From: Candidatus Saccharimonadota bacterium
GTDB taxonomy: Bacteria > Patescibacteriota > Saccharimonadia > Saccharimonadales > UBA4665
Length of the DNA: 64,000 nucleotides
NCBI GenBank assembly: GCA_025928155.1
Contig: JAICKC010000001.1
Coordinates: forward strand, 1-64,000
Reading direction: 5' to 3'
Made by a program: the position numbers and the translations under genes. This document shows, one piece after another, positions 17,151 to 26,439 of the stretch. The notes beneath the pieces are model-generated. The model searched no databases and was not told the DNA's origin. It worked only from the letters and a program-made list of their open reading frames with translations. The first letter of the stretch is position 1; the number at the start of each line of letters is the position of its first letter.

Positions 17151-18077
17151 ATGACACAAAAACCTGCCGAAGCGGTGGACTACATTCAGCCGCTGTACAT
17201 CAATGGACTCAACGGACGCATGCTGTACTACCCTGCCAGCAAGGCGGGCGCCGGGCGAGAGATTTTACTCATATATGGCCATCACGCCATGCTGGAACGC
17301 TGGTGGGGGTTGGTGGAGAATCTGCATGAATATGGCAATGTGACCATGCCGGACTTGCCGGGCTTTGGCGGCATGGATAGTTTTTATAAAATCGGTCGTC
17401 GACCCACGCTTGATGCCTATGCAGACTACTTAGCCGCGTTTATTAAGATGCGCTACCGCAACCGGCGGGTGACGCTGGTAGGGATATCGTTTGGCTTTTT
17501 AGTCATAACACGCATGCTGCAGCGGTATCCGGAGCTGGCTAAAAAGGTCGATCTGGTAGCGAGCATTGTGGGCTTTATGCACCGCGACGACTTCTCGTTC
17601 CCACCGCGCACACGGCGCTCTTACGCCATTCTTGCCCGTTTTTTTGCTACTTTGCCCGCCGCCCTGATTATCCGCTACGGATTTCTCAGCCGTTGGGTGA
17701 TTAGAAGCCTGTATGTGCGGTTGCCAGCCGGCCGGCGTCGTTTTCTGGCTATGGAACCGGAAGCGTTCGAAGCGATGATTGATTTCGACGTCAAGCTGTG
17801 GCAGCGCAACGATGTGCGCACGCATTGGTTTACCACGAGTGAATTTCTGAATATCGATAACTGCAGAGCCCAGATCCCTCTGCCTATCTGGCACGTGGCC
17901 GCAAAAGTCGATTATTATTTCGATAATTACATCGTAGAACAACATATGCGGGTGGTATACAGCGACTACCATAAATCGGTGATGAATTCGCCGGCACATA
18001 CGCCAAGCCCGTTGAGCGATAAAAAAGAAGCGGCGATTATGATACCCCTCGCCCTGCGCCGCGCATTGCGGAACTAG
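17151..18077 (+). CDS. Alpha/beta-hydrolase
   Basis: A 308-residue alpha/beta-hydrolase. LLIYGHHAMLERWW (38-51) matches the oxyanion-hole strand, DLPGFGG follows, and the nucleophile elbow is GISFG (Ser near residue 107). A candidate acid is in HVAAKVDYYF near 250. The usual catalytic His near the end could be H282 (NSPAHTP). Substrate unknown; lipase, esterase or acyltransferase roles are all possible. TATAGT (17134-17139) is 11 nt before the ATG and no Shine-Dalgarno is seen. Confidence 0.83.
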   Translation: MTQKPAEAVDYIQPLYINGLNGRMLYYPASKAGAGREILLIYGHHAMLERWWGLVENLHEYGNVTMPDLPGFGGMDSFYKIGRRPTLDAYADYLAAFIKMRYRNRRVTLVGISFGFLVITRMLQRYPELAKKVDLVASIVGFMHRDDFSFPPRTRRSYAILARFFATLPAALIIRYGFLSRWVIRSLYVRLPAGRRRFLAMEPEAFEAMIDFDVKLWQRNDVRTHWFTTSEFLNIDNCRAQIPLPIWHVAAKVDYYFDNYIVEQHMRVVYSDYHKSVMNSPAHTPSPLSDKKEAAIMIPLALRRALRN

Positions 18078-18110
18078 CCCAGCCACATCTACCGGTTCCT
18101 TGCGCCGAGA

Positions 18111-19154
18111 TTAGGCCGCTTGGGAAGTTCGTACCGCCTCACTGGTGATAGGGCGGGTCTCTACCTCGATAGCTGATACCAGTTGTGCGGGAGTTAGTAG
18201 CTTGCCAGTGCTCGTGACTCCCTTGATTACTTTGACAACCGTAGAATTGTATGGAGTGCGGGCACCGAGTTCCTGGCCGAGCTGTATAATCTCGCCATTC
18301 AAATGGTCAATGATCGAGCTGCCCTCATGGAGCAGGCTGCTGACAATCAGTTCTGCGACAAATTCTTCACGGCTTATCTTGCTAAGCATGCGGGGGATTA
18401 TGTCGGACACAGGAGAGGGCATGTGCAGGATCGACACAATCTTGTTAACGGGAGGCAGTTCAGGTAGTGACAATAGCTGAATCCCCTTTTGTTGCGTCAG
18501 GTCGGCAGCCTCTTTCATCACGTCTACTGACAGGGCTCGCAGGGTACTGTCTTCGGCTGCCTGAGCTGCAGTTAAGCCTATCGCTGCTGCAAAGCCGTGG
18601 TGCAGTGAGGTTATAAGTCGTGTCCAGTGCGCGCCGCGAATATTATCGACGTACATGGTCGGGATCACACCATTCAATAGTGCAACGATAGATTCTGCGA
18701 TACCGGTTGATTCGAACGGCTCGCCAATAAGCAAGCTGCCGGCGACTGGATAGTTAACATGTCCGGCACTTATGGTTGCACCAAAGAGAACGGCTGCACT
18801 TAAAATGTACTGCTTGCCGAGGACGACAGCGGCGTAGTCTGCAGCCCGCGGGCTGTTCTGCAAGGTCACTATCGGGACATCTCTTAGCAGCGGCTGATAT
18901 GTCGTTAGGGTGGGTACGATCTCACTGATGCCTGTGTTGAGCAAGAGCACATCTGGTCGTTCGGTGAGCTGACGCCCGGCTTGCAGCTTGGCGTTTACCC
19001 TGCCGGCGGCGCTTTCAATCCATAACCCTTGCTCGGTGATGGCACTAATATGTGAGGGGTCATTACTTACGATAAAGACTGATTCGCCGGCTACGGCCAA
19101 TAGGCCGCCAATGAGATTCCCGACGGCCGCATCCCCAAGTATTACTATATGCAT
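18111..19154 (-). CDS. Ketopantoate reductase (PanE/ApbA)-family protein, atypical active site
   Basis: A 347-residue protein with an N-terminal Rossmann fold (MHIVILGDAAVGNLIG) and the helical ApbA C-terminal domain, recognisable from DHLNGEIIQLGQELGARTPYN. Characterised PanE enzymes use a lysine in the segment W-x-K-L; here the aligned segment is HWTRL, so that position is R179, and the following conserved Asn is a Ser. NADPH-dependent reduction of ketopantoate is therefore doubtful; another 2-keto acid or a non-catalytic role is possible. No other pantothenate gene is in the window. Confidence 0.75.
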   Translation of the reverse strand: MHIVILGDAAVGNLIGGLLAVAGESVFIVSNDPSHISAITEQGLWIESAAGRVNAKLQAGRQLTERPDVLLLNTGISEIVPTLTTYQPLLRDVPIVTLQNSPRAADYAAVVLGKQYILSAAVLFGATISAGHVNYPVAGSLLIGEPFESTGIAESIVALLNGVIPTMYVDNIRGAHWTRLITSLHHGFAAAIGLTAAQAAEDSTLRALSVDVMKEAADLTQQKGIQLLSLPELPPVNKIVSILHMPSPVSDIIPRMLSKISREEFVAELIVSSLLHEGSSIIDHLNGEIIQLGQELGARTPYNSTVVKVIKGVTSTGKLLTPAQLVSAIEVETRPITSEAVRTSQAA

Positions 19155-19283
19155 CTGGTGTGCTCTATTGTTTTTTGCTATTCAACCGTTCCAAACCAAA
19201 TTTTACCACGTCCTACAGTCAGTAGATAATAGGGGATGCATTTCCGGAAAGTCATACATCCTATATAATAACCGGTAATCATT

Positions 19284-20417
19284 ATGAAAATTGGACTAGT
19301 TTGCCCGTATAACATTGCCATTGGGGGCGGCGTTCAAGAGATAGTTCGGGCTATGCAGACGGAGCTGGCTCGGCGAGAGCACGATGTAGTTATCATTACG
19401 CCGCAGCCGCGGGTACCGTACGTGGATGAAGGGCGCAAGGTTATCTTTCTGGGGTCGGCGGCCGATGTTAAGACGCCGCTCAATACCACCTCGCAGTTTA
19501 GCGCCAGCGTCCTGACCGACGAAATCGACAGCATGCTGGAGCGCGAACAGTTTGATCTCTTGCACTTCCACGAACCGTGGGTACCGGTACTGAGTCGCCA
19601 AATTTTGAGTCGCAGTAAGGCCGTGAACGTGGCCACGTTCCATGCCATGCTGCCCGATACGCGCGTCGCGCAGACGGTGAGTAAGGTCTTTACGCCGTAC
19701 ACTAAGCCAATGCTCCGACATATAGACGCCTTTACCGCTGTTTCGGAAGGTGCGGCGGAGTATCTGCTAGGCCTGGCTGACGTGCCGGTGGAAATTATTC
19801 CGAACGGGGTCGACTTGAAGCACTATCGGCGCCGCACAGCAGCTAAACCGGCGGCAGACGGCACAAAAACCATCTTTTACGTCGGTCGGCTGGAGGGTCG
19901 CAAAGGGGTGAAATACCTGATACGTGCCTTCGCCCAGCTGCAAGCCCGCGAGCCGCATATGCGCCTGAAGATAGCCGGCGCTGGCCCTGACCGCGAAAAA
20001 CTTGAGCAAGAAGTAGCAACTCTGGGTTGCAAACATGTTGAGTTTCTAGGCTTGATAGACGATGCCACAAAAGTGCGGCTGCTGCACGAAGCCGACCTGT
20101 TCTGCGCGCCGTCACCCTATGGCGAAAGCTTCGGTCTAGTGCTGCTAGAGGCTATGGCCGCTGGGCTAGTAACTGTAGCGGGCGACAACCCCGGTTACGA
20201 GGCGGTAATGCAGGGTCTGGGTCGGCTATCGTTGGTCAACCCCGAAGACATCACCCTATTTGCGCACCGCTTGCAACTCCTGCTGTTTGATGAAGACCTA
20301 CGTGGCCTCTGGCAAAAGTGGGCGAAAGACTACGTGCGTCAGTTCGACTATCCGAAGGTCGTTGATCGTTACGAAGCAGTCTACAACGCGGCGCTGACTG
20401 CGGCTAAACGGACATAG
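19284..20417 (+). CDS. Glycosyltransferase family 4 (PimA-like)
   Basis: A 377-residue GT-B enzyme. GGGVQEIVRAM near the N-terminus, HFHEPW, the donor-site region FYVGRLEGRKGVKYLIRAF and the EX7E motif in YGESFGLVLLEAMAAG place it in GT4, close to phosphatidylinositol mannosyltransferases. It probably glycosylates a membrane lipid on the cytoplasmic face. TATAAT (19264-19269) lies 14 nt upstream. The gene is followed after 5 nt by a second GT4 gene, so the two may act in sequence on one acceptor. Confidence 0.88.
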   Translation: MKIGLVCPYNIAIGGGVQEIVRAMQTELARREHDVVIITPQPRVPYVDEGRKVIFLGSAADVKTPLNTTSQFSASVLTDEIDSMLEREQFDLLHFHEPWVPVLSRQILSRSKAVNVATFHAMLPDTRVAQTVSKVFTPYTKPMLRHIDAFTAVSEGAAEYLLGLADVPVEIIPNGVDLKHYRRRTAAKPAADGTKTIFYVGRLEGRKGVKYLIRAFAQLQAREPHMRLKIAGAGPDREKLEQEVATLGCKHVEFLGLIDDATKVRLLHEADLFCAPSPYGESFGLVLLEAMAAGLVTVAGDNPGYEAVMQGLGRLSLVNPEDITLFAHRLQLLLFDEDLRGLWQKWAKDYVRQFDYPKVVDRYEAVYNAALTAAKRT

Positions 20418-20422
20418 CACTC

Positions 20423-21547
20423 ATGAAAGTCGCCCTGGTGCTGGACGATACGCTCGACACTCCCGACGGCGTGCAGCAGTATGTGCTTGGCGTGGGTGGG
20501 TGGCTGACCGAGCAAGGCCACGAAGTGCACTACTTGGTTGGCCAAACGGCTCGTACCGAAGTTCCAAATGTGCATGTGCTCAGCCGCAATGTGCACGTCA
20601 AGTTTAATGGCAATCGTATGTCGATGCCCCTGCCCGTTTCACGGCGTCGCCTCAGAGCGTTTTTGGCCGAAGAGCAGTTCGATGTATTGCACGTGCAGGT
20701 ACCCTACAGCCCCTTTATGGCCGGCCGGCTGATTAATGCCGCACCGGCGGGTACTGCCGTGGTCGGGACGTTCCATATCTTGCCTTATTCGAGTATGGTG
20801 ACGTTCGCTAACCATGCGCTGGCACTATTGAATCGCCGCTCGGGCAAGCGGTTTGACCGCATGCTGGCGGTGTCGGCTCCGGCGCGTACCTTTGCTGAGA
20901 AGACGTACGGCTACCGGGCTGAGGTGCTGCCTAATCCAGTGCGTCTCGCACAATTTACTGATATTGAAAGCGCTAGCGCTACAACTAATATCGTGTTTTT
21001 GGGACGGCTGGTGGCGCGCAAGGGTGCGCTGCAGCTACTGCAGGCCGTAGCGTACATGCGTTCAAAGCAGCTGTACGATGGTGAATTCAAGGTATATATC
21101 GGAGGCAAGGGCGAGTTGCAACCGACGCTGGCAGATTATATTCAGGCCAATGGGCTGACCGATATCGTGGCACTGCAGGGGTTTGTAGATGAAGCCGACA
21201 AACCGGCGTTCTTGGCTGCTGCTGATATTGCCATGTATCCTTCGCTGGCCGGCGAAAGCTTCGGTATTGTGCTGCTGGAAGCTATGGCGGCGGCGCGTGG
21301 CGTAGTGTTAGCCGGCAATAACCCCGGCTATGCCGCGGTTATGCAGCCTTACCCTGACCAGCTATGCAATCCGCTCGATACGCGGGGCTTTGCCGAACAG
21401 CTGGCTTGGTGGCTCGACCATGCAGCGGCGCGGGCCCGGGCATCGGAGCTGCAGCATGAATACGTTCGGCGGTTTGATATTAACACCGTAGGTACGCATC
21501 TGCTTGCAATTTACCAACACGCTTTGCAAAGTCGGAAGCAATCGTGA
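20423..21547 (+). CDS. Glycosyltransferase family 4, second of a pair
   Basis: A 374-residue GT-B enzyme paralogous to the preceding one: GVQQYVLGVGGWL at the acceptor side, LHVQVPYSPF, FLGRLVARKGALQLL and AGESFGIVLLEAMAAARG with both EX7E glutamates. It starts 5 nt after the stop of the upstream GT4 gene. The pair resembles consecutive glycolipid mannosyl/glucosyl transferases. Sugar and lipid are not identifiable from sequence. Confidence 0.87.
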   Translation: MKVALVLDDTLDTPDGVQQYVLGVGGWLTEQGHEVHYLVGQTARTEVPNVHVLSRNVHVKFNGNRMSMPLPVSRRRLRAFLAEEQFDVLHVQVPYSPFMAGRLINAAPAGTAVVGTFHILPYSSMVTFANHALALLNRRSGKRFDRMLAVSAPARTFAEKTYGYRAEVLPNPVRLAQFTDIESASATTNIVFLGRLVARKGALQLLQAVAYMRSKQLYDGEFKVYIGGKGELQPTLADYIQANGLTDIVALQGFVDEADKPAFLAAADIAMYPSLAGESFGIVLLEAMAAARGVVLAGNNPGYAAVMQPYPDQLCNPLDTRGFAEQLAWWLDHAAARARASELQHEYVRRFDINTVGTHLLAIYQHALQSRKQS

Positions 21548-21562
21548 GATACTGGTAACGAT

Positions 21563-22672
21563 ATGGCGCGTTCCACTGAGGGCAGTGAAGTAGAAGTTAC
21601 CGTCTCGAATCGGACTATCTTACGGATAGCTATTGCCGTTATTCTGGCGGTGATATTTTTTGCCGCGGTGCGCCAGAGCGTGCACTCGCTGACACTGATA
21701 GGCGTGGCGTTGTTTTTGGGCTTGGCGCTCGACGCGCCCGTGCACTGGCTGGCCGAACACTTGCCAGGACCGGTTAAAGGCAGCCGCGGTTTTGCTACCG
21801 GTGTGTCGATCGTAATCGTACTGGCCTTGCTAGGGGCCTTCTTATGGGCAATCGTACCGCCGCTCGTGCAGCAGACATCTAACTTCTTACGTGATGTACC
21901 CGGCTTGGTTGAACAGGTGCGTGATCAGAACTCACCGCTCGGGACGTTTGTACGCGAACACCATCTCGAGGGTGAGGTAAACAAGCTGTCAGAACAGCTT
22001 TCGTCACGTGTCGATAACATCGGCGGTGCGGCTGTAAGCACACTGGCGCATATTGGCAGCAGCCTGTTTTCGACCCTCGCAGTTATTGCTCTTACAGTCA
22101 TGATGTTGGCCGAAGGCCCGCATTGGCGAAACATCCTCGAACAGCTCATCCCCAATAAGCACAGCGCACGCACCAGACGTCTGACGCACGACATGCAGCG
22201 GGTTATCCGCGGCTATGTGAACGGTCAGGTGTTACTGGCGGCCATTGCATCGGGGTTGATTGTACCCATGCTGTTCATCTTGCATATCTCCAATCCGTTA
22301 GCGTTGATGGTTATCGTATTTGTTTGCGGCTTGATCCCGATGGTCGGACATACCATCGGCGCTCTTATTGTGACTACTGTGGCGCTGTTCCATTCGGTGA
22401 CTGCCGCGGTTATTATTTTGGCGTACTACATTTTGTATCAGCAAATTGAAAACTACGTGGTGCAGCCGCGCATCCAGGCTAACGCCACTAATATGTCGGC
22501 GCTTCTGGTGTTTATATCAGTGCTGCTCGGCGCTAACTTCGGTGGTCTGCTCGGGGCACTGGTGGCGATACCGGTCATGGGCTGTATTCGTGTAGCCGTA
22601 CTCGATTACCTCGAAAGTCGTGATATCTTAAGCCACAAAACAGTCACAGCCGAAGAAACGCTCGGCGACTAA
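21563..22672 (+). CDS. AI-2E family transporter (PerM/YdiK-like membrane protein)
   Basis: A 369-residue polytopic protein with the family layout: two early helices (about 18-55), a third helix (about 70-100), an extended soluble region (to about 160), then five more helices and the conserved late segment VVQPRIQANATNMSALLVF. Members export autoinducer-2, ions or other small solutes; the substrate is unknown. It probably belongs to the GT4 operon (16-nt gap). Its stop abuts the cysS stop on the opposite strand. Confidence 0.88.
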   Translation: MARSTEGSEVEVTVSNRTILRIAIAVILAVIFFAAVRQSVHSLTLIGVALFLGLALDAPVHWLAEHLPGPVKGSRGFATGVSIVIVLALLGAFLWAIVPPLVQQTSNFLRDVPGLVEQVRDQNSPLGTFVREHHLEGEVNKLSEQLSSRVDNIGGAAVSTLAHIGSSLFSTLAVIALTVMMLAEGPHWRNILEQLIPNKHSARTRRLTHDMQRVIRGYVNGQVLLAAIASGLIVPMLFILHISNPLALMVIVFVCGLIPMVGHTIGALIVTTVALFHSVTAAVIILAYYILYQQIENYVVQPRIQANATNMSALLVFISVLLGANFGGLLGALVAIPVMGCIRVAVLDYLESRDILSHKTVTAEETLGD

Positions 22673-24079
22673 TTATAGTCGGTACCACTGAGCGCCGTAC
22701 GGCTTATCGCGTAAGCCTAGACCTTGATTGGCCAGCTCGTCGCGCAGCTCGTCGCTTTTTGCCCAGTCTTTGTTAGCACGAGCTTCCTCCCGGGCTTTTA
22801 TCAGCGTCTTCTGCTCGTCGGTGATGTCTGGACGGTTTGCGACTTGGAGGCCAAGCAGGTCTTGGACCAATCCTAGGGTGCCATCGGTGTATTTGCCGTC
22901 GACGCCTGGAATCGGAATGTTCGACATGTAGCTCATGAGCTTACCGAGCGCAACCAGGGCATTCGGCGTGTTGAGGTCATCCTGCAGTGCGTCCAGAAGT
23001 TCTTGGCGCATGGCTTTGAATGCCTGGTCCAGCTTCTCCGGCATGTGGTCGTCGCTGGTTTGGTAACGTAGATCTGCCCAGGCGTAGATATCATTCAAGC
23101 GGTTCTGAGCAGCCTCCAGGCTTTCCCAACTGAACTTGCTTTGCGAACGGTAGTGGCTCTCCAGTACGTGCAAGCGCAGTACTTCCAAGTTGTAGCCCTT
23201 GGCTTCGATGTCTTCGAGTGTAATTCCATTGCCGAGGCTTTTGCTGATTTTCTCACCTTCGATGGTGATATGATTGCTATGCATCCAGTGTCGAGCGAGC
23301 TGCTTACCGGTGACAGCTTCGCTCTGGGCAATTTCATTGGTGTGGTGCACCGGCACATGGTCAATGCCGCCGGCGTGAATGTCCAGCGTCTCGCCCAGAT
23401 ATTTCATGCTCATGGCCGAACACTCAATGTGCCAGCCCGGAAACCCGATCCCCCATGGGCTATCCCACTCCATGTCACGTTTGTGGTCTGTGGGGCTGAA
23501 TTTCCAAAGCGCGAAATCGCCGATGCCGCGCTTTTCACGGTTGAACTCTACGCGTTTGCCGGCCTCCTGCTCGTCCAGGTCAAGCCGCGCGAAATCGGCG
23601 TATGTCGGGAATTTGCTTGTATCAAAATAAACGCCGTCGGAAGTTTTGTATGTAAAGCCTTTTTCTTCCAGCTTCTGGATGAGTTCAATCTGCTCCGTGA
23701 TGTGCTCGGTCGCTCGCGGCAGGTAGTCTGGTTGCAGGATTTTCAGTCGCTTCAGGCTTTTCTCGAAATAGTCAGTATAGAACTGCGCCACGTCCCAGGC
23801 GGTCTTGCCTTCGCGCCTTGCTCCTTTCTCGAGCTTGTCTTCCCCTTCGTCGGCGTCACTTACCAAGTGGCCGACGTCGGTAATATTCATGACCCATTTA
23901 GGTTCGAGTCCGCTAGCTTTTAGAGTGCGTATCAAAATGTCTTCGCGAATGTAGGTGAACCAGTTACCGATGTGCAGGTAGTCGTACACGGTCGGGCCGC
24001 AGGTATAGACCGTGACTTCGGGAGCGTTTAATGGCTTGAGTTCTTCGACCTTACGGGTTAGGGTGTTATAGAGTTTCAT
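22673..24079 (-). CDS. cysS: Cysteinyl-tRNA synthetase
   Basis: A 468-residue class I synthetase of typical length. HIGN (36-39), KISKS in GEKISKSLGNG, zinc ligands beginning with C27 (YTCGPTVYD) and continuing with the Cys of HIECSAMS and the His/Glu of HHTNEIAQSEA. C-terminal DALR-type helical domain and a tail ending GLRDKPYGAQWYRL typical of CysRS. AGGAG precedes the ATG and TATACT lies further upstream. It charges tRNA-Cys in the cytoplasm. Confidence 0.97.
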   Translation of the reverse strand: MKLYNTLTRKVEELKPLNAPEVTVYTCGPTVYDYLHIGNWFTYIREDILIRTLKASGLEPKWVMNITDVGHLVSDADEGEDKLEKGARREGKTAWDVAQFYTDYFEKSLKRLKILQPDYLPRATEHITEQIELIQKLEEKGFTYKTSDGVYFDTSKFPTYADFARLDLDEQEAGKRVEFNREKRGIGDFALWKFSPTDHKRDMEWDSPWGIGFPGWHIECSAMSMKYLGETLDIHAGGIDHVPVHHTNEIAQSEAVTGKQLARHWMHSNHITIEGEKISKSLGNGITLEDIEAKGYNLEVLRLHVLESHYRSQSKFSWESLEAAQNRLNDIYAWADLRYQTSDDHMPEKLDQAFKAMRQELLDALQDDLNTPNALVALGKLMSYMSNIPIPGVDGKYTDGTLGLVQDLLGLQVANRPDITDEQKTLIKAREEARANKDWAKSDELRDELANQGLGLRDKPYGAQWYRL

Positions 24080-24118
24080 ACTGCTCCTATCTTATGCTCT
24101 AGTATAGCGTATCTGAAC

Positions 24119-24652
24119 TTATTGACCGGCCACCCAGAATTCGACCGAACTAGCTGAAGACAGGGTTGGGTGGATACGATGGTGAGTATATGATATCGCT
24201 GGAAGCAACTCTGGCGGCTGGTGCGCTTCAGCGGCTGGCAGTGTTTCCTCTGGTGCAGCGTCAGCGAGCCATAGGCCCTGCCTACCGATCGTCCCATGTG
24301 CTGCGAGCACGCTGATCGGTTGATTGGAAGCCGTCGCTGTCCAGAAGGCGGCCAGCATAATGGCTCTCGCCGCTATGTGGTGGGCTTGCTCGGTCGACAG
24401 CTGTTCCGGACTGACTATGATGCGTATGCCGAGTTTTGTAGCCCATCGGGCTAACCCCGGTGCTAGCTCGCGGGCTTGAGCTTCGCTTGTCGACGACTCT
24501 GCAGCGAGTGTGAGCCTTGCGAGGTGCTGCACCGGATGGCTTGCTTGCTGTGCGGCATGTCGAAGATTGTGCTGAGCGAAGTTGTCGCCTGGGAGTATAT
24601 CTACCTCGCCGATAACGACATCGCCTGCGAGTAGTTCTTTTATGTGTTTCAT
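24119..24652 (-). CDS. Hypothetical protein
   Basis: A 177-residue Ala/His-rich soluble protein (many HH and EAH/QAH pairs) without membrane segments or a recognised motif. AGGA lies 7 nt before the ATG. It sits between the DHH operon terminator and cysS on the same strand. Predicted to be largely helical at 25-70 and 85-110. Family not recognised. Confidence 0.55.
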   Translation of the reverse strand: MKHIKELLAGDVVIGEVDILPGDNFAQHNLRHAAQQASHPVQHLARLTLAAESSTSEAQARELAPGLARWATKLGIRIIVSPEQLSTEQAHHIAARAIMLAAFWTATASNQPISVLAAHGTIGRQGLWLADAAPEETLPAAEAHQPPELLPAISYTHHRIHPTLSSASSVEFWVAGQ

Positions 24653-24679
24653 GAGCTAATCCTGTTTGTAAACAAATAA

Positions 24680-24702
24680 AAACGAGCCGGTGAGGCTCGT
24701 TT
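24680..24702 (-). terminator. Intrinsic terminator of the recR/DHH gene group
   Basis: Perfect 9-bp stem AAACGAGCC (24680-24688) with GGCTCGTTT (24694-24702), 5-nt loop. Read on the minus strand it ends in a T-rich tract (TTTTTATTTGTTT). Confidence 0.85.
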
Positions 24703-24727
24703 GTTCGCAGTACAGAACTAGCCTCAC

Positions 24728-24793
24728 CTATGTACAAGTGGGGCAGCAGCAGGTTTTGGTAATGCGCTTCTGTGTTGTCACGATGAGTGTCAT
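24728..24793 (-). CDS. Possible 21-residue cysteine-rich peptide
   Basis: The DHH gene stop (TAG, 24795-24797) is followed after one base by an ATG (24793) opening a 22-codon frame: MTLIVTTQKRITKTCCCPTC then Thr and TAG. The C-terminal CCCPTC is striking. It could be translated by re-initiation and ends before the terminator at 24680-24702. The frame is short enough to occur by chance, so this is a candidate only. Confidence 0.25.
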   Translation of the reverse strand: MTLIVTTQKRITKTCCCPTCT

Positions 24794-24794
24794 T

Positions 24795-25811
24795 CTAATT
24801 GGCTTCGATAGTCTGGTCAAGGCCTTGCAGTAGTTCCGTAGCATGGCGTAAGCATTCGGTTTTTACGTCGGCATACGATCGTCCGTCTTCTATTTTGAAG
24901 CCGGCAGCGTAGGCGTGGCCGCCACCGCCCATGTGTTCGGCCAGCTTGCCGGCGATAGGCGAACCATTGTTGCTGCGAATGGCCGCAGTTACGCGGCCGT
25001 TATCATACGTCTTGAACACCAGGCTCAGACGGACGCCTTGTATTTGTAGCATGTCGAACTGGACGAGCGGCCCAGGGTTGTAGAGCGGGCTGTATTCATT
25101 GATTTCCTCTTGCGGTACGGTCACGAATGCAATAGTTCCGTCGGCCGCCAGCTCGGTTCGCTCAATGAGCCTGCCCCGGTAACGGTAGATAATCTCAGGC
25201 ATGCGGCCGTATTCGCGGCGCTGTTCTTCCAGCTTGGCCCGGTTGGCGCCGAGCTCGGTTAGATCGGCCATGGCGCGGTAGGTGCTGGGTTGCGTGAGGT
25301 CGTTCATGAGCCCCTGGGTGTCACCCAGAATAGACGTCATGATATGCTCGGCAGCCTCTGGGCTAATGCGCCAGTCGACCTGTCGGGCGATGCGGAAAAT
25401 CAGCTGGCCGGTCGAGGCGACGTCTCTGTCGTCTACTACCGATATTGTGGCGAAGTCGAGCGGGTTTTGAGCGGTGCCGTGGTGGTCGAGTACAACACAT
25501 GGCTTACCTTTGACCCAGCCCCAATGGCCGGTTTTTTCCAGTTGGTCAAACAGCGTGTAAGTACTAGCATCGACGATAAAACTCAGATCGAAATTACTCG
25601 GCAGCTTATTCAGTACCCGATCCCAGCCGTTCATGTAGCGTAAGTAGGTCGGGATGTCGACGCCGCAGTACATGTACACGTCTTTGCCAAGGTCGCCCAA
25701 AATATGTTCGAGTGCCAAGCTGCTGCCCAAACTATCGGCGTCAGGGTTGTCAGCCTGGATCACCAGAATACGCTGCGCTGCGCCGACGAGCTGCTTGATT
25801 TTTTGTGCCAT
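24795..25811 (-). CDS. DHH/DHHA1 phosphoesterase (NrnA-like oligoribonuclease/pAp phosphatase)
   Basis: A 338-residue enzyme. DHH motifs: DNPDADSLGS (21-30), D81 (FIVDAS), DHHGT (109-113) and D127/D128; the C-terminal DHHA1 domain has GGGGHAYAAGF near residue 305. Family members degrade nano-RNA, pAp or cyclic dinucleotide products with Mn. The ATG at 25811 is preferred to an upstream frame opening at 25865 because AAGG lies 5 nt upstream and the longer form would overlap recR. Downstream of recR and ybaB on the same strand. Confidence 0.88.
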   Translation of the reverse strand: MAQKIKQLVGAAQRILVIQADNPDADSLGSSLALEHILGDLGKDVYMYCGVDIPTYLRYMNGWDRVLNKLPSNFDLSFIVDASTYTLFDQLEKTGHWGWVKGKPCVVLDHHGTAQNPLDFATISVVDDRDVASTGQLIFRIARQVDWRISPEAAEHIMTSILGDTQGLMNDLTQPSTYRAMADLTELGANRAKLEEQRREYGRMPEIIYRYRGRLIERTELAADGTIAFVTVPQEEINEYSPLYNPGPLVQFDMLQIQGVRLSLVFKTYDNGRVTAAIRSNNGSPIAGKLAEHMGGGGHAYAAGFKIEDGRSYADVKTECLRHATELLQGLDQTIEAN

Positions 25812-25842
25812 AATTACCTTATTGTACGGTGTATAAGGGGAT

Positions 25843-26439
25843 TTATAAAGCCTGCCGGCCTTCAAGGGCCCGGCTCAAAGTAATCTGGTCGGCGTATTCT
25901 AGGTCGACGCCTATGGGGAGGCCGCGCGCGAGCCGAGTGACTTTAACTTCTCTGTCACCAATCTGTTGCTGAATATACAATGATGTAGACTCGCCTTCGA
26001 CACTGGCGTTGGTGGCTAGAATGACCTCTTCCACTTCGTCATCGTCGATGCGCTGAACAAGCTCGTGGATGTGCAGCTGCTCCGGTCCGACACCGTCAAT
26101 CGGGCTGACCAGGCCGCCCAGCACGTGATAGGTGCCGTGAAAACCGTTAGTCTTTTCGAGCGCCACGATATCGAGCGGCTCAGCTACCACTGCCACGAGT
26201 TTGCGGTCGCGCCGCGGGTCGCTGTATAGCGGCGATACGTCATGGTCGGCGGCAATCAGCGCGAATGTTTTAGGACAGTATTTGATGCCGCTGTGCAGAC
26301 CGGTGAGCGCAGCCGCCAACTGTTCAGCCTTTGCCGGTTCGCGCCGTACTAAATAGTACGCGTACCGCTCGGCGGTGCGCGGACCTACTCCGGGCAAATT
26401 GCCCAGAGCGTCAATCAGCTTGGTTAATGCTGGTGGCAA
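25843..26439 (-). CDS. recR: Recombination mediator RecR, zinc-finger cysteines lost
   Basis: A protein of about 198-202 residues acting with RecO/RecF in gap repair. Helix-hairpin-helix LGNLPGVGPRTAERYAYYL at the N-terminus, Toprim region (VAEPLDIVALEKT, GLVSPIDGVGP, EEVILATNASVEGE) and the conserved end RLARGLPIGVDLEYAD. The usual four-cysteine zinc finger is degenerate: only C55 remains (KYCPKTFA...SPLYSDPRRD). Start problem: the first standard start in good alignment is a TTG at 26439 without a ribosome site, but an AUA at 26451, four codons earlier, has AGGAG 6 nt upstream. Confidence 0.93.
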   Translation of the reverse strand: MPPALTKLIDALGNLPGVGPRTAERYAYYLVRREPAKAEQLAAALTGLHSGIKYCPKTFALIAADHDVSPLYSDPRRDRKLVAVVAEPLDIVALEKTNGFHGTYHVLGGLVSPIDGVGPEQLHIHELVQRIDDDEVEEVILATNASVEGESTSLYIQQQIGDREVKVTRLARGLPIGVDLEYADQITLSRALEGRQAL

